59,298 nucleotides of DNA, taken from positions 1-59,298 of the forward strand of contig JANQFE010000075.1 of NCBI GenBank assembly GCA_028278025.1, read 5' to 3'. The notes under the pieces are model-generated. The model worked only from the letters and a program-made list of their open reading frames with translations, ran no database searches and was not told where the DNA came from. Shown here piece by piece: positions 18,695 to 26,679 of this stretch (its first letter is position 1; every line of letters begins with the position of its first letter). This DNA is from Thermodesulfobacteriota bacterium. GTDB lineage: Bacteria; Desulfobacterota; WTBG01; CAIYCZ01; CAIRTM01. The position numbers were made by a program, and so were the translations under genes.

Positions 18695-20902
18695 GTGTCA
18701 AAGATAATAACTTCCGCAGCAATTCGAGGCGCACATAAAATCGCAGCCAGAGTTGAGAAAAAATATGCTGACGTGCTGAAAAAGTACGGCCCTGACCAGG
18801 AAATCGGGTTTACTGATACAGCCTATTTTCTTCCCATTATATATTCCATGCTGGGCATTCCGGTTAAAAACCTGGGAGACTGCCAGCTGGTTTTTCAGCG
18901 GGCACGCAAGCTGCTGCCCCCGCTGGTAAAAGAAAAACACCATCTGCCCTACCTGGCACCGACGCTTGATGCGGGTATGGCAACTCTGTTTTATGAAGAG
19001 GTGGAGGAGGCCATTCGCTATCTGGAACAGCCTGATTATTATCTGACCGGTGAAGATGTTACCGATGATAACATCTGGCTGGGGGCCGCAAATGATATCA
19101 TCCTGCGAAAACGCGGGGTGGAGTTTGTTGACGGCAGCGCACCGGGCTTTGCAGCCATTGTCGGGGCTGCCCCTGACAGTGAAACCGCGGCCAAGATCGC
19201 CCATGAGCTGCAGCTTAAAAACCTGTATGTGTTTATGGCGTCGCACAATAACGGCAAACGGTTTTCCGAGCAGCTGGTAGAAGCCGGGGTCCAGATCGGC
19301 TGGAACACCCGCCTGGTATCATTCAGCCCGGATATATCCGGTGCCGTGTTTGCCCTGGGTTTTGCCACCAGGGCTGCCATGGCCTTCGGCGGTATTAAAC
19401 CGGGTGACTTCAGGAAGAACCTCATCTACAATAAAGACAGGGTCTTTGCCTTCGTGCTGGCCATGGGTTTTGTTTCCGATGAGTGGTATGCCAATGCTGC
19501 CGGCTGTATTAATTTCGGTTTTCCGGTTATCGCGGACACCCCCATCCCGGAGGTGCTGCCCACGGGTATCTGTACCTACGAGCACGTTATCTCCAGCGTG
19601 CCCTATGATCAGATGGTTGCCAAGGCCATCGAAGTCCGCGGCCTCAAGGTCACGGTCACTGAAGTGCCGATCCCGGTTGCCTACGGTCCTGCGTTTGAAG
19701 GTGAGCGCGTGCGCGGTGATGATATTCATTTTGAATGCGGCGGCGGGCGCACAACCATGGTTGAGTACTCTAAGCTCCAAGATATGGATAAGGTAGAGGA
19801 TGGTAAGATTGAAGTCATCGGTCCCGACCTGCAGGACATAGAGCCGGGGACCAGGCTGCCCTTTGCCATTTATGTTGAATTTGCCGGCCGCAAGATGCAG
19901 GACGACTTCCTACCGATCCTTGAGCGGCAGATCCATCACCTGATCAATTATGCCCAGGGGCTGATGCACATCGGACAGCGTGATATCGCCTGGATCCGGC
20001 TTGCCAAGCAGGCGGTTGAGAAAGGGTTTACCTTTGCCGATATCGGCAAAATTCTGCACTCCATGTACCACAAGGATTTCGGCAGCATTGTCGACAAGGT
20101 GCAGATCACCATTTATTCCGAGCAGGAGAATGTGGACAAAGTGCTCGCGGAAGCACGCGAAGCATTTAAGAAACGTGACGACCGTATTGCCGACCTGTCC
20201 GATGAAGATGAAGGAATCTATTACTCCTGCACCCTGTGCCAGTCATTTGCCCCGTCGCATCTATGCGTGGTTACTCCTGAGCGCACCGGTTTGTGCGGCG
20301 CCTATAACTGGCTTGACTGTAAAGCAGCCAACGAGATAAACCCGACCGGGCCCAACCAGCCTATTGAAAAGGGCGAGGTCCTTGATCAGCGCCTGGGTAA
20401 ATGGGCCGGTGTCAATGAGTTTGTCAAGCAGGCTTCCCGCGGCAACGTTGAGGATGTCAGCGCCTACAGCATCATGTCCAACCCCATGACATCATGCGGC
20501 TGCTTTGAGTGTATTTCAGCCTATCTTGACCAATGCAACGGTGTTATGGTGGTTGACCGTGATTTCAAAGGCGACAACTCACCGTGCGGCATGAAGTTTA
20601 CCACCCTGGCGGGATCGGTAGGCGGCGGAGCGGTAACCCCCGGCTTTGTGGGTCACAGCAAGCACTACATCGGGTCCAGAAAATTCATCGCAGCAGAAGG
20701 CGGTATCAAGCGTCTTGTCTGGCTGCCCAAAGCACTGAAAGAAGAGCTTGCCGACAAGCTCAATGCACGCGGCAAGGATCTTGGTATAGACAATATCGTT
20801 GATAAAATTGCCGATGAAACGGTCGGTATGACCCAGGAAGAGATACTGCCGTTTCTGAAGGAGAAGAAGCACCCGGCCCTTGATATGGAGCCGATGGTAT
20901 AA
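18695..20902 (+). CDS. acsB: Acetyl-CoA synthase (CO-methylating)
   Basis: A 735-residue enzyme that joins CO, a methyl group from the corrinoid protein and CoA into acetyl-CoA. The start is GTG 18695, seven bases after AGAGGGAGGT; the ATG at 18688 is out of frame. The A-cluster ligands are all visible. Cys512, Cys515, Cys524 and Cys534 have the C-x2-C-x8-C-x9-C spacing of the cubane. Cys601-Gly-Cys603 (SCGCFEC) supplies the distal nickel site. The N-terminal CODH-contact domain is intact, so this is the bacterial three-domain form and not the shorter archaeal one. The gene lies 131 bases after acsA. The 229-base gap to acsC is filled by repetitive sequence. Confidence 0.97.
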   Translation: MSKIITSAAIRGAHKIAARVEKKYADVLKKYGPDQEIGFTDTAYFLPIIYSMLGIPVKNLGDCQLVFQRARKLLPPLVKEKHHLPYLAPTLDAGMATLFYEEVEEAIRYLEQPDYYLTGEDVTDDNIWLGAANDIILRKRGVEFVDGSAPGFAAIVGAAPDSETAAKIAHELQLKNLYVFMASHNNGKRFSEQLVEAGVQIGWNTRLVSFSPDISGAVFALGFATRAAMAFGGIKPGDFRKNLIYNKDRVFAFVLAMGFVSDEWYANAAGCINFGFPVIADTPIPEVLPTGICTYEHVISSVPYDQMVAKAIEVRGLKVTVTEVPIPVAYGPAFEGERVRGDDIHFECGGGRTTMVEYSKLQDMDKVEDGKIEVIGPDLQDIEPGTRLPFAIYVEFAGRKMQDDFLPILERQIHHLINYAQGLMHIGQRDIAWIRLAKQAVEKGFTFADIGKILHSMYHKDFGSIVDKVQITIYSEQENVDKVLAEAREAFKKRDDRIADLSDEDEGIYYSCTLCQSFAPSHLCVVTPERTGLCGAYNWLDCKAANEINPTGPNQPIEKGEVLDQRLGKWAGVNEFVKQASRGNVEDVSAYSIMSNPMTSCGCFECISAYLDQCNGVMVVDRDFKGDNSPCGMKFTTLAGSVGGGAVTPGFVGHSKHYIGSRKFIAAEGGIKRLVWLPKALKEELADKLNARGKDLGIDNIVDKIADETVGMTQEEILPFLKEKKHPALDMEPMV

Positions 20903-20971
20903 CCGCTTGATTGAATATTGTAAGGATTCAGGAGAATCTCTGAATATGTGTTTTGAGTAACATTACAACGA

Positions 20972-21053
20972 TACTGGATACTGGTTTCTGGATGCATGAT
21001 AAAAAAGGCACCGGCATCCAGAATCAAGTGTCCAGCATCCAGTATCGTGAGTT
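20972..21053. repeat. Short-period CTGGATACTGG tract with inverted arms
   Basis: GATACTGGATACTGGTTTCTGGATGC on the left is partly complementary to GCATCCAG and CCAGCATCCAGTATC on the right, giving a hairpin of about 80 bases between acsB and acsC. No coding potential was seen. Confidence 0.65.
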
Positions 21054-21131
21054 CAGTTACAGAATGCTGTTCTTAAAGATTCTCTATGACAGTGTAAATA
21101 AAAAATTACATTATAATAATAGGAGGTTACT

Positions 21132-22481
21132 ATGGCACTTTCGGGAATTGAAATCTTTAAGCTGCTTCCCAAGACCAACTGTCAGGAGTGCGGGGTTCCA
21201 ACCTGTATGGCTTTTGCGATGAAGCTTGCTGCCGGCCAGGCAGAGCTTGATGCCTGCCCCTATGTGTCCGATGAGGCCCGGGAAAAACTGGAAGAAGCAT
21301 CTGCTCCGCCGATACGGCCCGTGGTTATCGGCACCGGTGATACGGCACTAAAGGTCGGAGGTGAAAATGTTATTTTCAGGCATGAAAAGACTTTTATTAA
21401 CAAACCAGGAATTGGCGTACTGATTACCGATGCCATGGATGATGTCGTAGTGGACGCCAAGCTTAAAACAATCAAAGAGCTTGAGTATGAACGCGTAGGC
21501 CTGATCCTTAAGGGCGATGTTGTGGCCATCAAGGATACTTCCGGGGATGCCGCGAAAATGGTCAAGCTCATTGAAAAAGCAAAGGGTATGGGGCTTACCA
21601 CCCTGGTGCTTATGAGTGACAGCACGGATGTTCTTGCCGAGGCTGCCAAGGCGGCTCAAGACCTTAAGCCGCTTATTTATGCTGCCACGGCCGCCACTGT
21701 TGAAGACCTGGGCAAGCTGGCACTTGAAACCAAATGCCCGCTGGCGGTTAGGGGCAAGGACCTGGATGAGGTTGCAGAGCTGACCGCGAAGCTTACCGAC
21801 ATGAAGCTGAAAGATATTGTGATTGATACGGGTGCCAGAACGCTTAACCAGGCGTACAAGGACCACGTGGCTGTTCGCAGGGCGGCCCTTATGGATAAAT
21901 TCCGGCCGCTAGGATTCCCGACAATTGTATTCCCGTGCGAGATGACCGATGACCCCATTCAGGAAACAGTGTTTGCCTCTACCTTTATTCCCAAGTACGG
22001 CGGAATCATCATCCTTTCTGAAGTTGAAGGGCATAACCTGTTCCCGCTCAGCGTACAGCGCATGAACATATACACCGACCCGCAGCGGCCCATGGCAACA
22101 ACAGAGGGCATTTACGAGATTAACAACCCGGATGAAAACTCCCCCGTGCTGATTACCAGCAACTTTTCGCTGACCTACTTTATTGTTTCAGGCGAGGTGG
22201 AATCAAGCCGGGTGCCGGTCTGGCTGCTTATTAAAGATACGGAAGGTCTGTCTGTTTTAACGGCCTGGGCGGCAGGTAAATTTGTGGCGGATGCCATTGC
22301 GCCTTTTGTGAAAAAGAGCGGTATTGGGGATAAAATAAAACACAAAAAGATTGTCATCCCCGGGGCAGCCGCAACCATAAGCGGTGATTTGGATGAAGAG
22401 CTGGCTGAATGGGAAGTGCAGATCGGCCCGCGTGAAGCAGCCCATCTGACGCCGTTTTTAAAAAACTGGGGGACAGCATAA
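21132..22481 (+). CDS. acsC: Corrinoid FeS protein large (gamma) subunit
   Basis: A 449-residue subunit of the methyl carrier that moves the methyl group from methyl-THF to acetyl-CoA synthase. The N-terminal domain binds a low-potential 4Fe-4S cluster through Cys17, Cys20, Cys25 and Cys42 (C-x2-C-x4-C-x16-C), used to reduce cobalt. A TIM-barrel domain spans about 75-310, and the C-terminal B12-binding part spans about 320-445 (ITSNFSLTYFIVSGE, then GAAATISGDLDEELAEWEV). The length fits the family. ATAGGAGGTT precedes the ATG. With acsD it forms the corrinoid protein that the RACo-like activator would repair. Confidence 0.95.
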   Translation: MALSGIEIFKLLPKTNCQECGVPTCMAFAMKLAAGQAELDACPYVSDEAREKLEEASAPPIRPVVIGTGDTALKVGGENVIFRHEKTFINKPGIGVLITDAMDDVVVDAKLKTIKELEYERVGLILKGDVVAIKDTSGDAAKMVKLIEKAKGMGLTTLVLMSDSTDVLAEAAKAAQDLKPLIYAATAATVEDLGKLALETKCPLAVRGKDLDEVAELTAKLTDMKLKDIVIDTGARTLNQAYKDHVAVRRAALMDKFRPLGFPTIVFPCEMTDDPIQETVFASTFIPKYGGIIILSEVEGHNLFPLSVQRMNIYTDPQRPMATTEGIYEINNPDENSPVLITSNFSLTYFIVSGEVESSRVPVWLLIKDTEGLSVLTAWAAGKFVADAIAPFVKKSGIGDKIKHKKIVIPGAAATISGDLDEELAEWEVQIGPREAAHLTPFLKNWGTA

Positions 22482-22535
22482 CATAATGGAAGCACCTGGA
22501 ATTATTGTAAACTTTTAGAGGAGGTACCAGACGTC

Positions 22536-23423
22536 ATGGTTGTATCAATTGCTGAAAGCATTAATATCATGTCAAAAACGATCGGCCCTGCCATGAAGGA
22601 GAAAGACGCAAAACCGATTCAGGAAATGGCGGTTGCCGAAGCCGAGCAGGGAGCCGACTTTCTGGATGTGAATATCGGCCCGGCCCGTAAAGGCGGTCCG
22701 GAGATGTTGGAGTGGCTGGTAAAAACGATTCACGAGGTTGTCGATCTGCCGCTTTCCCTGGATACTACCAACATGGAGGCTATGGAGGCCGGGCTGAAGG
22801 TTCATCAGAAGGGCGGCCGCCCGCTGGTGAACTCCGTTTCCTGTCAGACATCACGGATCGAGAGCGGCCTGGAGCTGGTTAAAAAATATGACGCCCTTAT
22901 GGTGGGGCTGCTCTGGGGTGATGACGGCATGCCCCGTGACGCAAACGAGCGAGCCGCGCTTGCCGTGGATATTCTTTACAAGGCAAATGAAAAGGGTATC
23001 CCCAATGAAGATATTTTTATCGATCCTATCGCAACACCTATAAGCGGTGAAATCAATCAGGTGCTCGCATGCAGTGAATTTATGGCCATGCTGCCGGATA
23101 TCGGGCCGGGCTGTAAATCAACGGTTGGACTGTCAAACATTTCCAACGGTGCCCCAGAAGACCTGCGCCCGTATTTAAATCGCCCCTATCTGCTGATGCT
23201 GGAAAAACTGGGCCAGTATTCGGCAATTCTGGACTCGTATGACAAGGAACTGATGGCGCTGAGCAAAGGCGAGATGCCGGAACTAAGAGAGCTTGTCGGC
23301 AAAATGATGGATGGGCAGGAAGTTGATATTGCAAGTCTGTCGGAAAAAGAGCAGCAGTATGCCAAGACGGTAAGGGTTCTTCTGGGAAAGGTCCTGTACT
23401 CTGATTCATGGCTTGAGACCTAA
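22536..23423 (+). CDS. acsE: Methyl-THF:corrinoid FeS protein methyltransferase
   Basis: A 295-residue pterin-binding-domain enzyme that passes the methyl group from methyl-tetrahydrofolate to the cobalt of the AcsC/AcsD protein. Family motifs run in order: GADFLDVNIGP, LPLSLDTTN, the conserved Asn in LVNSVSCQ, LLWGDDGMP, and STVGLSNISNG. The first 265 residues correspond to the approximately 262-residue Moorella enzyme; a helical tail of about 30 residues is extra. AGAGGAGGT precedes the ATG. It ends the contiguous CODH/ACS set, and the next gene lies 206 bases on, beyond a large inverted repeat. Confidence 0.94.
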   Translation: MVVSIAESINIMSKTIGPAMKEKDAKPIQEMAVAEAEQGADFLDVNIGPARKGGPEMLEWLVKTIHEVVDLPLSLDTTNMEAMEAGLKVHQKGGRPLVNSVSCQTSRIESGLELVKKYDALMVGLLWGDDGMPRDANERAALAVDILYKANEKGIPNEDIFIDPIATPISGEINQVLACSEFMAMLPDIGPGCKSTVGLSNISNGAPEDLRPYLNRPYLLMLEKLGQYSAILDSYDKELMALSKGEMPELRELVGKMMDGQEVDIASLSEKEQQYAKTVRVLLGKVLYSDSWLET

Positions 23424-23452
23424 CAGCCGCACCTGTTTATGGTAATGTTGTT

Positions 23453-23561
23453 TTGTCGGACAGGTTAAGGAACGAACATACAAAAGCATGCACGGTGCAC
23501 GATGCAGGATTGTGCTCTTCAATACCTGCATCCTGCGCCGCTGCCTTAACCCTCCTGACAA
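23453..23561. other. Large imperfect stem-loop between acsE and the cytochrome b gene
   Basis: TTGTCGGACAGGTTAAGG (23453-23470) is nearly complementary to CCTTAACCCTCCTGACAA (23544-23561). Inside it GATGCAGG pairs with CCTGCATC. A T-rich run follows the right arm. It could attenuate or separate transcription between acetyl-CoA synthesis and electron-transfer genes, or be a small palindromic element. Confidence 0.5.
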
Positions 23562-23629
23562 CTTCTTTTTTACATACTTACAGTGACAGATATTATTATC
23601 TATTTTTTATGTGACGTGAGGAGTATGTT

Positions 23630-24307
23630 ATGTATGAACTTGCCCGCGGACCGTTAATGTGGGTCGCCGCTATTATTTTTTTTGCGGGGGTCCTGTACAG
23701 GACCGTACAACTGTTTTTATTAACAAGAAAAAAACAGCGCGACCTTTACACGGCAAAGCCGGTTAAGAAACAGGAAGCAACCACGCTGTCCCCCGCAGAG
23801 CGTAAAATGAATCTGGTGGTTGCTTTTCAAAACAGCCTCATCGGAAAAAATCCCATTATGGCCATTGTTTCATTTGTGTTTCACTTCTGTCTTTTCGTAG
23901 CGCCGATTTTTGCGCTTGGCCATAGTCTTGTGCTGTATGAATCATGGGGGATATCATTCATCAGCCTGCCGGACGGCCTTATTGATGTAATGACCATTAT
24001 TCTGCTGGTGTGCGGGCTTTTTTTTCTTTTGCGCCGGATTGTTGTGCCACGGGTTCAAAGCATTTCTTCACCCTCTGATTACCTGCTTTTGTTTATCACA
24101 ACCGCCCCGTTCCTGACAGGTTTTTTTGCATATCACCAGTGGTTTGACTATAAGACGGTCATAACGCTGCATATACTGGCCGGGGAGCTGATGCTCGTTG
24201 CTATTCCGTTTACAAAGCTGGGGCATATGGTGTTTTTCTTTTTCATCAGGATACTCATCGGCAGTGAATACAGTTTCTGGAGAGGAAACCGAACCTGGGC
24301 AACATAA
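23630..24307 (+). CDS. HmcE/NarI-like membrane cytochrome b subunit
   Basis: A 225-residue integral membrane protein with about five hydrophobic segments (about 10-30, 78-100, 112-138, 150-172, 182-212). His residues inside or at the ends of segments (SFVFHFCLF, FALGHSLV, TLHILAGE, KLGHMVFFF) are candidates for b-haem ligands, as in the gamma subunit of nitrate reductase, HmcE and TmcC. Such subunits exchange electrons between the quinone pool and FeS or haem partners. The next gene is an FeS protein of HdrC type, and metV/metF and an Hmc set follow, so this is probably the membrane anchor of an electron-transfer complex tied to folate one-carbon reduction. The family match is good; the exact subunit name is an inference. 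Confidence 0.78.
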   Translation: MYELARGPLMWVAAIIFFAGVLYRTVQLFLLTRKKQRDLYTAKPVKKQEATTLSPAERKMNLVVAFQNSLIGKNPIMAIVSFVFHFCLFVAPIFALGHSLVLYESWGISFISLPDGLIDVMTIILLVCGLFFLLRRIVVPRVQSISSPSDYLLLFITTAPFLTGFFAYHQWFDYKTVITLHILAGELMLVAIPFTKLGHMVFFFFIRILIGSEYSFWRGNRTWAT

Positions 24308-24385
24308 AAAGCAGTAGCGAGCAATGAGTAATGAGTAAATTTCTTGTTTCTCGTTACTCAGTACTCATAACTCAGTACTACATGA
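24308..24385. repeat. Short-period GAGTAATGAG tract
   Basis: GCGAGCAATGAGTAATGAGTAA is followed by its inverted counterpart CTCGTTACTCAGTACTCATAACTCAG, so the spacer can fold on itself. Relatives lie at 26568-26612, 29371-29445, 37858-37884 and 59010-59035. Confidence 0.65.
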
Positions 24386-24396
24386 TAGGTGATAGT

Positions 24397-24816
24397 ATGC
24401 AGGAAGTAGATACACAGAAGATTAAAGCAATGCTTGATCAGAAAAAAGCACGGATGAAAATCTGTCTTGCGGCCTGTGCAAGTTGCAGTCTGTGCGCCGA
24501 AAGTTGTTTTCTTTTCATGAGCAATAACAAAGACCCTCAGTATATGCCGTCCTATAAAGTGGTTAATTCACTGGGGAGGCTGTATAAGAAAAAAGGCAAA
24601 GCAACCCGGGTTATGCTGGAGGATATGCGTGATCTTATCTGGCAGAACTGCGTTCTGTGCGGGCGCTGCTATTGCCCGTTCGGCATAGATATCCCCTATA
24701 TGATTTCCTTTGCACGCAGTATTTTGCGTTCGCAGGGCATATCAGGTGTGTTTCCCCACACCTTGGGAGCACCGGAAGATGAATCCGTGGACTCTCAGGA
24801 TCCTATCAGCCCTTAA
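24397..24816 (+). CDS. HdrC-like 4Fe-4S protein (short)
   Basis: A 139-residue cytoplasmic-side FeS protein. The ATG at 24397 with AGGTGAT just ahead is preferred; an earlier start would be made of repeat-tract sequence. Two clusters are indicated by CAACASCSLCAESC (about 19-32) and CVLCGRCYCPFGID (about 83-96). This is the two-cluster domain of HdrC and of the N-terminal half of HdrD/HmcF/TmcB. The CCG domains that make up the catalytic part of HdrD are absent, so it is a relay rather than a reductase. Its place between the cytochrome b subunit and metV suggests it carries electrons between the membrane and the methylene-THF reductase. The tail (about 120-139) is acidic and unrelated to known domains. 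Confidence 0.75.
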   Translation: MQEVDTQKIKAMLDQKKARMKICLAACASCSLCAESCFLFMSNNKDPQYMPSYKVVNSLGRLYKKKGKATRVMLEDMRDLIWQNCVLCGRCYCPFGIDIPYMISFARSILRSQGISGVFPHTLGAPEDESVDSQDPISP

Positions 24817-24880
24817 GCTAATAGGCCCTGTGATATAAAATGCAAATCAGCTTATAACACACCTTAACAGCTAACAAATG
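24812..24880. repeat. Short-period AGCT-type tract
   Basis: TTAAGCTAATAG, CAGCTTATAAC and CTTAACAGCTAAC units fill the gap before metV. The TAA stop of the preceding gene lies inside the first unit. Confidence 0.55.
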
Positions 24881-24890
24881 GAGCAGCATC

Positions 24891-25571
24891 ATGATAAAAG
24901 CAGAAGTAAAATCCTTGGATGAGATCAAAGAGATGCTCAAGGGATACAGGAAAGTTCTCAACACGGGTTGCGGGGGCTGTGTATCGGTCTGTCTTGCCGG
25001 CGGTCAAAAAGAGGTCAACAATCTGAACACCAAGCTCAAGGTTGTCTTCAAGCAGGAAAACATACCTGTTGAAATTGATTCATTTACCGTAGAACGCCAG
25101 TGTGAACAGCAGTTTCTGGCTGAGCTAGATCATATAGTCGGCCCCTATGATGCTCTCATGTCAATGGCATGCGGAGCCGGATGTCAGTTTCTGGCCGAGC
25201 GCTATCCTGACAAGCCGGTTTTCCCTGCAGTAGATACTGAATTTATCGGAGTTAATAAGGATATTGGCTGGTATGAGGAGCGCTGTAAAGCCTGCGGGGA
25301 TTGTGTGCTGGGTATTACCGGCGGAATCTGTCCGGTTGCCATGTGTGCCAAGGGGCTTTTCAACGGCCCCTGTGGAGGACCACAGGGTGAGAGTTGTGAG
25401 GTTGATAAAGAGGTGCCCTGTGCCTGGGTGAGCATTTACAAACGACTCAAGGGCCAGGGCAGGCTGGACAATATTCTGAAAATATATGCAACACGGGAAT
25501 GGGAAGATCAACTGCAGGGAAAAATCTTATTAGAGCAATATAAGAGCAGGTATATTCAGGAAACCAAATAA
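24891..25571 (+). CDS. metV: MetV, zinc/FeS partner of methylene-THF reductase
   Basis: A 226-residue Cys-rich protein of the family found next to MetF in acetogens, also annotated as the methylenetetrahydrofolate reductase C-terminal domain protein. Cys groups are NTGCGGCVSVC (about 24-32), ACGAGCQ (about 90-96) and a dense C-terminal set from about 130 to 182 (ERCKACGDC, GGICPVAMC, GPCGGPQGESC, VPCAW). These fit two 4Fe-4S clusters plus a zinc site in described relatives. MetV is the subunit that links MetF to its electron donor. metF follows 81 bases later. The upstream cytochrome b and HdrC-like genes are candidate partners instead of the HdrABC-MvhD or RnfC2 partners known elsewhere. Confidence 0.9.
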   Translation: MIKAEVKSLDEIKEMLKGYRKVLNTGCGGCVSVCLAGGQKEVNNLNTKLKVVFKQENIPVEIDSFTVERQCEQQFLAELDHIVGPYDALMSMACGAGCQFLAERYPDKPVFPAVDTEFIGVNKDIGWYEERCKACGDCVLGITGGICPVAMCAKGLFNGPCGGPQGESCEVDKEVPCAWVSIYKRLKGQGRLDNILKIYATREWEDQLQGKILLEQYKSRYIQETK

Positions 25572-25640
25572 GCTGGTAAGCTGTTGAGCCGGCAAGCTAC
25601 ATGCATACATACAACAGCTTAACAGCTAATAGTTAACACA
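25569..25640. repeat. Short-period AGCT-type tract
   Basis: AAGCTGGTAAGCTGTTGAGC and ACAGCTTAACAGCTAATAG flank a short centre. The TAA stop of metV is the beginning of the first unit. Confidence 0.6.
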
Positions 25641-25652
25641 AGGGAGCTGGCT

Positions 25653-26570
25653 ATGAAATCAGGAAGTAAATTAGAAAAGGTTCTTAGTGAAGGGAAGTTT
25701 GCCGTAACCGGTGAGCTTGGGCCGCCCCGGGGCACTAATCCCGATGCCATTAAAGAAAAAGCGCAGTATCTTAAAGGTATGGTTGATTCGGTAAATATTA
25801 CCGACAATCAGACTGCGGTTGTGCGCATGGCAAGCTGGGCCGCCTCCTCACTGCTTATCCAGGAAGGGCTGGAGCCGAACTATCAGATGGTGTGCCGGGA
25901 CAGAAACCGGATTGCTATGCAGTCTGATATTCTGGGGGCCTATGCGCTGGGTATTCGGAACATACTGTGCCTTTCCGGCGACCACCAGCTTTTTGGGAAC
26001 CACCCTAAAAGCAAGAAGGTTTTTGATATTGATTCCACCCAGCTCATCAGTATGGTGAGGAAGATGCGTGATGAGGGCACATTTCAAAACGGACAGGAAA
26101 TTACTGATCCGCCTAAGATGTTTATCGGGGCAGCATCAAATCCATTCGGGCAGCCCTACGAGTTCAGAGTACACCGGCTCGCCAAGAAAATCGAAGCCGG
26201 GGCCGATTTTATCCAGACACAGTGTATTTATAACATGGAGCGGTTCAGGGAATTCATAAAACAGGCTAATGATATGGGTCTTACCGAAAAGGTATACATT
26301 CTTGCCGGGGTTACCCCCATGAAGGCCCTTGGTATGGCACGTTATATGCAAAAGAATGTTCCCGGAATGGATGTGCCCGATTGGGTGATAAAACGCCTTG
26401 AAGGTGTTGAAAAGAAAAAGCAGGCCGAAGAGGGCATTAAAATCTGCTGCGAGCAGATTGAGGAGTTCAAAGAAATGAAGGGTATAGCCGGTGTGCATGT
26501 TATGGCAATCGAATGGGAACAGCGGGTGCCGGAGATTGTTGAAAAAGCCGGGTTGCTGCCGAGGCCATGA
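25653..26570 (+). CDS. metF: Methylenetetrahydrofolate reductase
   Basis: A 305-residue TIM-barrel flavoenzyme that reduces methylene-THF to methyl-THF, the last folate step before AcsE. Family segments include TGELGPPRGTNPD (about 17-29), SVNITDNQTAVVRM, MVCRDRNR, LCLSGDH (about 107-113) and FIQTQCIYN. The length fits the short MetF type that works together with MetV. AAGGGAGCTGG precedes the ATG. The gene is followed at once by a GAGCAATGAG tract and then hmcA, so the reductase is embedded among membrane redox genes. No NADH-binding domain is seen, in keeping with a donor supplied by partner proteins. Confidence 0.95.
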   Translation: MKSGSKLEKVLSEGKFAVTGELGPPRGTNPDAIKEKAQYLKGMVDSVNITDNQTAVVRMASWAASSLLIQEGLEPNYQMVCRDRNRIAMQSDILGAYALGIRNILCLSGDHQLFGNHPKSKKVFDIDSTQLISMVRKMRDEGTFQNGQEITDPPKMFIGAASNPFGQPYEFRVHRLAKKIEAGADFIQTQCIYNMERFREFIKQANDMGLTEKVYILAGVTPMKALGMARYMQKNVPGMDVPDWVIKRLEGVEKKKQAEEGIKICCEQIEEFKEMKGIAGVHVMAIEWEQRVPEIVEKAGLLPRP

Positions 26571-26612
26571 AGCAATGAGCAATGAGCAATGAGTAGCGAG
26601 TGCTGAGTAATA
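26568..26612. repeat. Short-period GAGCAATGAG tract
   Basis: Repeats of GCAATGA and AGTAGCGAGTGCTGAGTAA begin at the metF stop codon and end before the hmcA ribosome site. Confidence 0.65.
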
Positions 26613-26679
26613 AGATTATGACGATCATTACTTTTTTTCAAGGATATACAACTTGGCGGAGAGAGCAAAGGTACATACC

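Noticed and set aside
24308..24385. Tandem tract considered as a CRISPR array
   Set aside because: There is no constant repeat of 23-37 bases with unique spacers, and no cas gene; the unit is about seven to ten bases and varies.
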